A stretch of DNA of 64,000 bases from Peromyscus leucopus (taxonomy: Eukaryota > Chordata > Mammalia > Rodentia > Cricetidae): NCBI RefSeq assembly GCF_004664715.2, contig NC_051063.1, positions 142,558,319 to 142,622,318 on the forward strand. Direction: 5' to 3'. A model generated the notes under the pieces. The model saw nothing but the letters and a program-made list of their open reading frames with translations. It was not told the origin of the DNA and did not search any database. This document shows, piece by piece, positions 58,975 through 64,000 of this stretch (the first letter of the stretch is position 1; the number at the start of each line of letters is the position of its first letter). Made by a program: the position numbers and the translations under genes.

Positions 58975-59206
58975 GCCACTACACTTTGTTTTGGGGGACA
59001 TGATCGTGTTCAGTGATCCTACAGCTCACAGATTCAGCTAGAATGGCTAGGCAGTAAGCTTATGGGATTCTCCAGTCTCCACCTCCTCTGCACTGGGACT
59101 ACTGGTGCCTGGTACTACACCCAGTTATGTGGGGGTTAGGAGTTAAACTTCCAGCCTTCCTGCATATGTGAAAACTCTTGACCCACTGAGCCAGCTCCCC
59201 AGGCCA
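58975..59206 (-). mobile_element. RSINE1-like SINE
   Basis: Right end 'cttgacccactgagccagct' is the complement of the tRNA-like head. 'cactgggactactggtgcct' and 'tacagctcacagattcagct' follow the B1-like part. Confidence 0.75.
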
Positions 59207-59785
59207 GTGGACTTGCATGTCTCGTCCACTTCTCAGTCTGTTCCCTAGGTTCTGACTAGGTGAAGCAGAAGGAGCAGGGGGATCATGGCAAGGCTATAGA
59301 GCAGATCGCAGAGCCAAAGTGCTGGGTGCTCAGTGATTGTAGGATGACTATGGGAACCAGAGTCTCCAAGCCCCAGGTAAAGAGATTCAAAATGAGCCTC
59401 CTCAAAAGACTGCTCACAGGGAGAGACAGTTCCAGACAGTTCCCGCTGTTGCCTCACCCCCTGTCAAAACAGCTTTCCAGAAGTAAAGACCTCAAGGCAG
59501 AACTTAGGTGATAGCGGAGAATTAGGGAGTTTAGAGAGAAGACTTAGCAAGCACTTACATCCTGTGGACTGAGACCATCAGGGTTGGCTCCCCAAAGGAA
59601 AACTGACATACCCTTCCTGGATGCGAACATGGGTGACAACCAGAACCAACAGATGCCAACCAAGTCTCTGATGGCAAAGGAAACGGCCTCTGATTCTTTT
59701 CAGTTCCAAGGGGATGGAATTCTTGCATACTAACTTTATATCATGAGGTCTCAAGTTTTATTTCTCAATTAAAAATAGTCCGTAG
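59207..59785. other. Unique intergenic sequence
   Basis: Nothing recognised. Overlapping 70-83 codon frames on both strands at 59245-59511 have no support. Confidence 0.45.
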
Positions 59786-60015
59786 TAGGGCTAGAGGAAC
59801 GGCTCGGCAGTTAAAAGCACGTTTGCTCTTGCAGAGGACCCGTGTTTGGTTTCCAGCACCTGCACTGTGCCCCATAATGATCTGTGACTCCAGTTTCAGG
59901 AGCTCTAATGCCTTCTTCTGACCTCCTCGGGCACTAGGAGTACACATGAGGCACACATATACGTGTAGGCAAAACACTCATATGTGTAAAATAATTTAAA
60001 TAAATCTAAAAAAAT
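59786..60015 (+). mobile_element. B3-type SINE
   Basis: 'gggctagaggaacggctcgg', 'gctcttgcagaggacccgtg', 'ctgtgactccagtttcagga' and 'gtaggcaaaacactcatatg', with tail 'aaataaatctaaaaaa'. Confidence 0.94.
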
Positions 60016-60479
60016 GTAAATGGCTAGCCGTTGTATACAATATTTCTAACATGCTTCCTTTCTCGTTTTTTTCATGTCGATTTCCATGACAAGTCAAGAA
60101 AGAAAGATGGGAGAGGAGAGAGATGTCTCAGTTAAAAAAAAATCAAAGAATGAGTCCATGATAAAGCATCTGAGAAGTTGATTTTGAATAAGAAAAACCT
60201 TAAAATCATGACAGAATAACCATAAGATAGTTATCAGTCATACTTACCAGTAAATAATGGTGATTATTAGACCTTTGTTAAAGTGCTATGTCCATAAAGA
60301 GAATCCAAATAGCAGGCCAGAGGATCCTTTAAACATAGGAATGGGTAAATGGCTTAAAGAACATATAAGATGACATTAAGGGCAAGCAAAAAACATTAAG
60401 GTATATAGGATGCAAAAAGCATCTCTCCCACAGTTTAAAATTTTGTGTAATTTCCCCCCCAAAAAAACTCACTCACTTC

Positions 60480-60680
60480 CAATGGCCAGTTCAAGTGTCA
60501 CCCACTTTTAAGAACTTCCCTTCAAAATATTCTACTATCTAGTCATCCAAGCTTTCTGCCCTTTATCACTGAACATGCAAGCATTACAGCTTACCTCATT
60601 GGCTTTATTTTACTTTATAATAGTAACTGATTATATTTATACAGTGCCTATCATATACCAGATGTGCATGTATTTAATAA
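60480..60680 (+). mobile_element. Possible L2 LINE relic
   Basis: 'ttcaagtgtcacccactttt', 'aagaacttcccttcaaa' and 'gcttacctcattggctttat', then 'acagtgcctatcatatacca', in L2 3' order. Strongly diverged. Confidence 0.5.
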
Positions 60681-61512
60681 TATTAATTAGTAGTGCAACA
60701 AGTAAAAATAATATGTTCTTATATATCTATTTTTATAAACGCTGTAAGCATCTTATAAGTACTGGATTATCTTATAGCTCACAAGTATTTTATTGTCATC
60801 CTGACAACTCTTTAGCATTGGTCTTCTGATTTTGTCTCCTTCATGTATTCATTGTCCTTTGCCATTTGTTCCTATAACATTTCAGGCCACCGGGTTCAGC
60901 TAAATGTTTACCACACAGTCGAAGGCTTCAAGGGGTTGGCAGATTCCCATGTATGAGGGGCGAAAAGGACTGAGCAAAGTTTGTTAAAGAAGGTGTGAGG
61001 GTCTGGGTATGGAGTGGGGGAAGAAACAGAGCTGTAGCAGGAAGCTGACAGGCTTGAGGGTTCTGCTCCCAGAAAACTAGATTCATCCTGACAGACAGAC
61101 ACCCAGCAGCAAAATGACCATCACGGTTTTCGGTGAAGACATCAAAGAGAAGATCAGGAACCATCTATCAAAAATGGTTCGCAGTCTACTCACTAGTGTA
61201 CTTCGCTCAGCCAGCCTCCCCCTTATACACCAGTGGCTCACACAACGGCAGAGCAAGTTCGTTCCTGAGGCAAAGCATGCTTGCACAGATGGGCCTCTGG
61301 AGCACATTTTCCTAGTGTCCACTGTGATTCTAGACCTTAGGTTATCCCAGGCCCCTAGCTGTCATCTTGAAATCCTCAGGTTCTTCCTTCCTTGGGCACA
61401 AAGAGATGATACAATATCTTAATAATACTATTTTTAATAATATTTCTATTATTTATTTCTGTAATATGACTCTGAAATTGCAGGAGCTTATCAACTTTCC
61501 CAAACCATAAAA
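60681..61512. other. Unique intergenic sequence
   Basis: Nothing recognised. The 102-codon frame at 61114-61422 has no known homology and no splice context. Confidence 0.45.
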
Positions 61513-61513
61513 G

Positions 61514-61830
61514 TTTAGACCAGGGAGATGGCTCAGAGGGGAAACGCACTCACTGCACAAGCCAGAGGACCTGAGTTTGAATCCCGAGAACCCATGTAAA
61601 CACCGGGTGCAGTCACATATCTGGAATCTCAGCACTCCCACAGTGAGGTGGGAGGTGGAGAGGGAGCTGGCTAGTCCTGCATACTCATTATCTAACAATA
61701 AAGAAAAAAAGGGGGGATCTTGTTTCAAACAAGGTGGAAGGCAAGAACATACATCGGGGGCTGTGCTCTGACCTCACTCATCCACACGGCAAGCACACAC
61801 CCATACTCACAAACCTAAACGCACACACAC
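61514..61830 (+). mobile_element. RSINE1-type SINE
   Basis: 'accagggagatggctcagag', 'gaggacctgagtttgaatcc', 'gggtgcagtcacatatctgg', 'gatcttgtttcaaacaaggt' and 'gctctgacctcactcatcc', in RSINE1 order with a CA-rich end. Confidence 0.88.
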
Positions 61831-62404
61831 AAAGATGTTTTTAAAAAAATAAACTTTAACAGATGTGACATTCTAGTATTTAGCAGCCGGGAGTCACTGC
61901 CCTAGTTGAGCTTCAGAGACCAGCACTAGTCAGGCCTTACCTTGGTGGTAAGATCCCAGGATCCTCTGTTCTTGTAGTCCTTCTGACAAAGCCATGAGGC
62001 CACATGATATTTTGAGGAGCCAGTCAGACAGCATCATTTGAAATTTAACATTTTGTTCCAGATAATGTATCAATTCCCTGGTTTTTGTTAAAATGATGAA
62101 GTCATGTGTGACACCATCATCTTCAGGGCCATTCAGATGCCTACCTCTGGCAGACTAGTAGCAACAGCCAGTAATCACGAATTTGCCCGCTTGTTCTTGG
62201 TTTTATCGAGTCCGTGATAACTGAGGTCGCATAACTTCGTCTTCTTTAGACTGTCACACCGTGTCATACTCCCTGTTTCCATGTGTAATCAAGGAATAGA
62301 CTCCATAGATTCCATGGATACAACAAATACACCCTTGAGAAAGCTCTTGAGTCATCAGTGGGATGTGTGGGTGAATAGCACTGTTAAGTTTTTTCATAAA
62401 ACCA

Positions 62405-62510
62405 GAGCCCAGCTGGGGTACAGCATCCTTCTAAAGCCCTTGCCTAGCGTGTGTGAGACCCTTGATTCAATCCTCAGCCCCGTAGAATAAGACATATTTA
62501 AACAAAAACA
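62405..62510 (+). mobile_element. ID SINE
   Basis: Head eroded at 'agcccagctggggtacagca', then 'cttgcctagcgtgtgtgaga', 'cccttgattcaatcctcagc' and an A-rich tail. Confidence 0.78.
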
Positions 62511-62514
62511 AAGC

Positions 62515-63180
62515 CACCACCCAAGCTTCCACCCACACAAGCAGTGGAAGGGAGGGACCGTGTTGCAGAGGGTAACCGAGGCGCTGCAGATTCACTCGTT
62601 CACACACTATGTCTTGCTCCCTGAGAAGGGGATAAAGCTGAGTACAATGGAGGCAGAACCGGCTGCTCTAATTACAGTTTTATATACACGTATCTTAACT
62701 GGAGGTTTAGATAGGTAAGATAACTGAATTTTCTGAATGAAAGAAACCAGACACATAATCCTAGTATCGAGATGGGATCACGGATCTAACTTTCTCATAA
62801 CACTTTCAGTCCTCAGTTAAATGGTTAATTCCTGTCATACTTGGAGAAATGTAAATCCCTTTCATAACAAAGTGATCGAAATAACTAAGCATCCTACAGA
62901 GGCATTGTCTGCTCTAATAGGCTTTATTGTTTATCTCTGGCCATACCACACTGAACGTGCCCAATCTTGTCTAATAAATTTCCTTTAATCATTATGGTGT
63001 TCCAATGCAAGTTTCTTAACCCTATAAATTCCAGGCAACATGGAAAGTTATTAGAAACATAAAATTGTCCCAAACCAAGTGAAGTGTTAAGACAGAATGA
63101 GGATCAGGAATCTAGTAGGGATCAATGATGCCCACTGCATATATTACCTATGATTTTTACTTTTTTTAAGTGGAGATTTC
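62515..63180. promoter_or_regulatory. Candidate conserved non-coding DNA
   Basis: 62700-63090 is complex AT-rich DNA with several TTATC/GATA and TAAT cores ('gtttatctctggccatacc', 'cctttaatcattatggtg') and no repeat. No evidence of coding. Function is inferred from texture only. Confidence 0.3.
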
Positions 63181-63300
63181 TGGGTTGGGGATTCAACTCA
63201 GTTGTAGAGTATCTGCCTAGCAAGCACAAGGCCCTGAGTTTGGTGCTCACACTTGAAAATTAAAATGAAATAAAATAAAATATAAAATAAAATAAAATAG
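63181..63300 (+). mobile_element. ID SINE
   Basis: 'gggttggggattcaactcag', 'tatctgcctagcaagcacaa', 'ggccctgagtttggtgctc', then an (AAAAT)n tail. A nearly complete ID element. Confidence 0.92.
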
Positions 63301-64000
63301 GGATTTCATATTATGACTGATCCAGCCCCATCTCAGTGTTCCTCACTTAATACATGCTCAATAAATCTATGCCAGATAAAAATTGGATGGATCAGAAGTG
63401 TGCTTTCAACTTGATTGCAACTTGAGTGGTGAAGTCCACTTACAATCTAGATCGATTAGCAGCACATTCCATGAGATTTTTGTCTCCAGAACTGACCAAT
63501 ATTAAAAAGTGTCTCAAAGAAGAACTTTGTATCTTAGCCTTTCGCAAATGGAGCAAGAAACGCTATTGCCTATTGTAACATACTACACTCACACAAAAAA
63601 CATTGAATTAGTTGATGTTACCTAACCTCTCACCACAATGACCTCCTACCTTTGCTGTGGCGACAGTGGTACTGCCACTCTCCGGTGACACCTGCTTTCC
63701 TCGGAACCAACAGCTCGGTATGTGCCATGCTGCAGCAGATGGCTTGAGGCATGATGTGTTAATGGCAGTGATTACTTTATGAATAGTGACAGCTGATCAG
63801 GGACATAATAAAACAATAGTGGCTGCCATCCTGGAAAAGGTGCTAAATAGGGGTGACATGCTTAGTGAGGACGACACTCCTGTCCTGAACCTCATTATCA
63901 AATCCGAGGGGACTCACAGCCTAGCCAGGCAGTGGCAGGCTCAAACACAGGAGAAAAAAAAAAACATCAAGCTCAAAGATCTCCTTCAATGTTAATTGAG
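63301..64000. promoter_or_regulatory. Repeat-free end of window, candidate conserved non-coding DNA
   Basis: 63740-63930 in particular ('cagtgattactttatgaata', 'ggacataataaaacaatagt', 'gaggacgacactcctgtcct') has the texture of conserved regulatory DNA. The 69-codon frame at 63786-63995 matches no protein I know and ends in an A-run. Confidence 0.3.

Overview
This window looks like rodent nuclear DNA, most likely from a cricetid (hamster, vole or deer-mouse type). It carries many B1 SINEs whose 3' part reads 'ccaccaccgcccggc' and whose body reads 'ttggtgcctgtcctgga', a wording I associate with cricetids rather than Mus. It also holds B2/B3-type SINEs, RSINE1, B4 and ID SINEs, rodent L1 3' ends, and long pure (CA)n, (GA)n and tetranucleotide arrays. 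I find no convincing protein-coding exon, tRNA, rRNA, CpG island or promoter. Open frames are short and mostly fall in SINEs, microsatellites or unique sequence without codon structure. The best reading is an intergenic gene desert or a very long intron.

Layout. 1-5.6 kb: sparse old repeats (B2, MIR, ID, RSINE1, B1) and simple repeats. 5.7-8.7 kb: repeat-poor, AT-rich sequence that looks conserved. 8.7-10.3 kb: purine/pyrimidine tracts, a B1 pair and a B3-like SINE split by 52 consecutive G. 10.6-12.1 kb: the most striking repeat-free block, a candidate cluster of conserved non-coding elements. 12.5-14.2 kb: young B1 copies and a solo LTR. 15.5-16.3 kb: a second conserved-looking block joined to a readable relic of a CR1/L3-type LINE reverse transcriptase. 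17-20 kb: B3, B1 and B4-like SINEs. 21.3-21.6 kb: an inverted pair of ancient MIR-like SINEs underlying the longest open frame. 23-31.7 kb: RSINE1, B4, an LTR, a rodent interspersed repeat split by a B1, L1 3' ends, a minisatellite. 33-43 kb: RSINE1, B2 pair, a solo LTR with 6-bp target duplications, and a hAT (URR1-like) element with 8-bp target duplications. 43-60 kb: microsatellites, MIR and L2 relics, B1/B3/RSINE1. 60-64 kb: RSINE1, ID copies and two further conserved-looking stretches.

No genes act together here. If the window has a function, it is most likely long-range cis-regulation through the repeat-poor blocks, one of which may include sequence taken over from an ancient LINE. Repeat family names come from memory of consensus sequences and should be confirmed with RepeatMasker. 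Target duplications, reading-frame registers, palindromes and tract lengths were read directly from the sequence.
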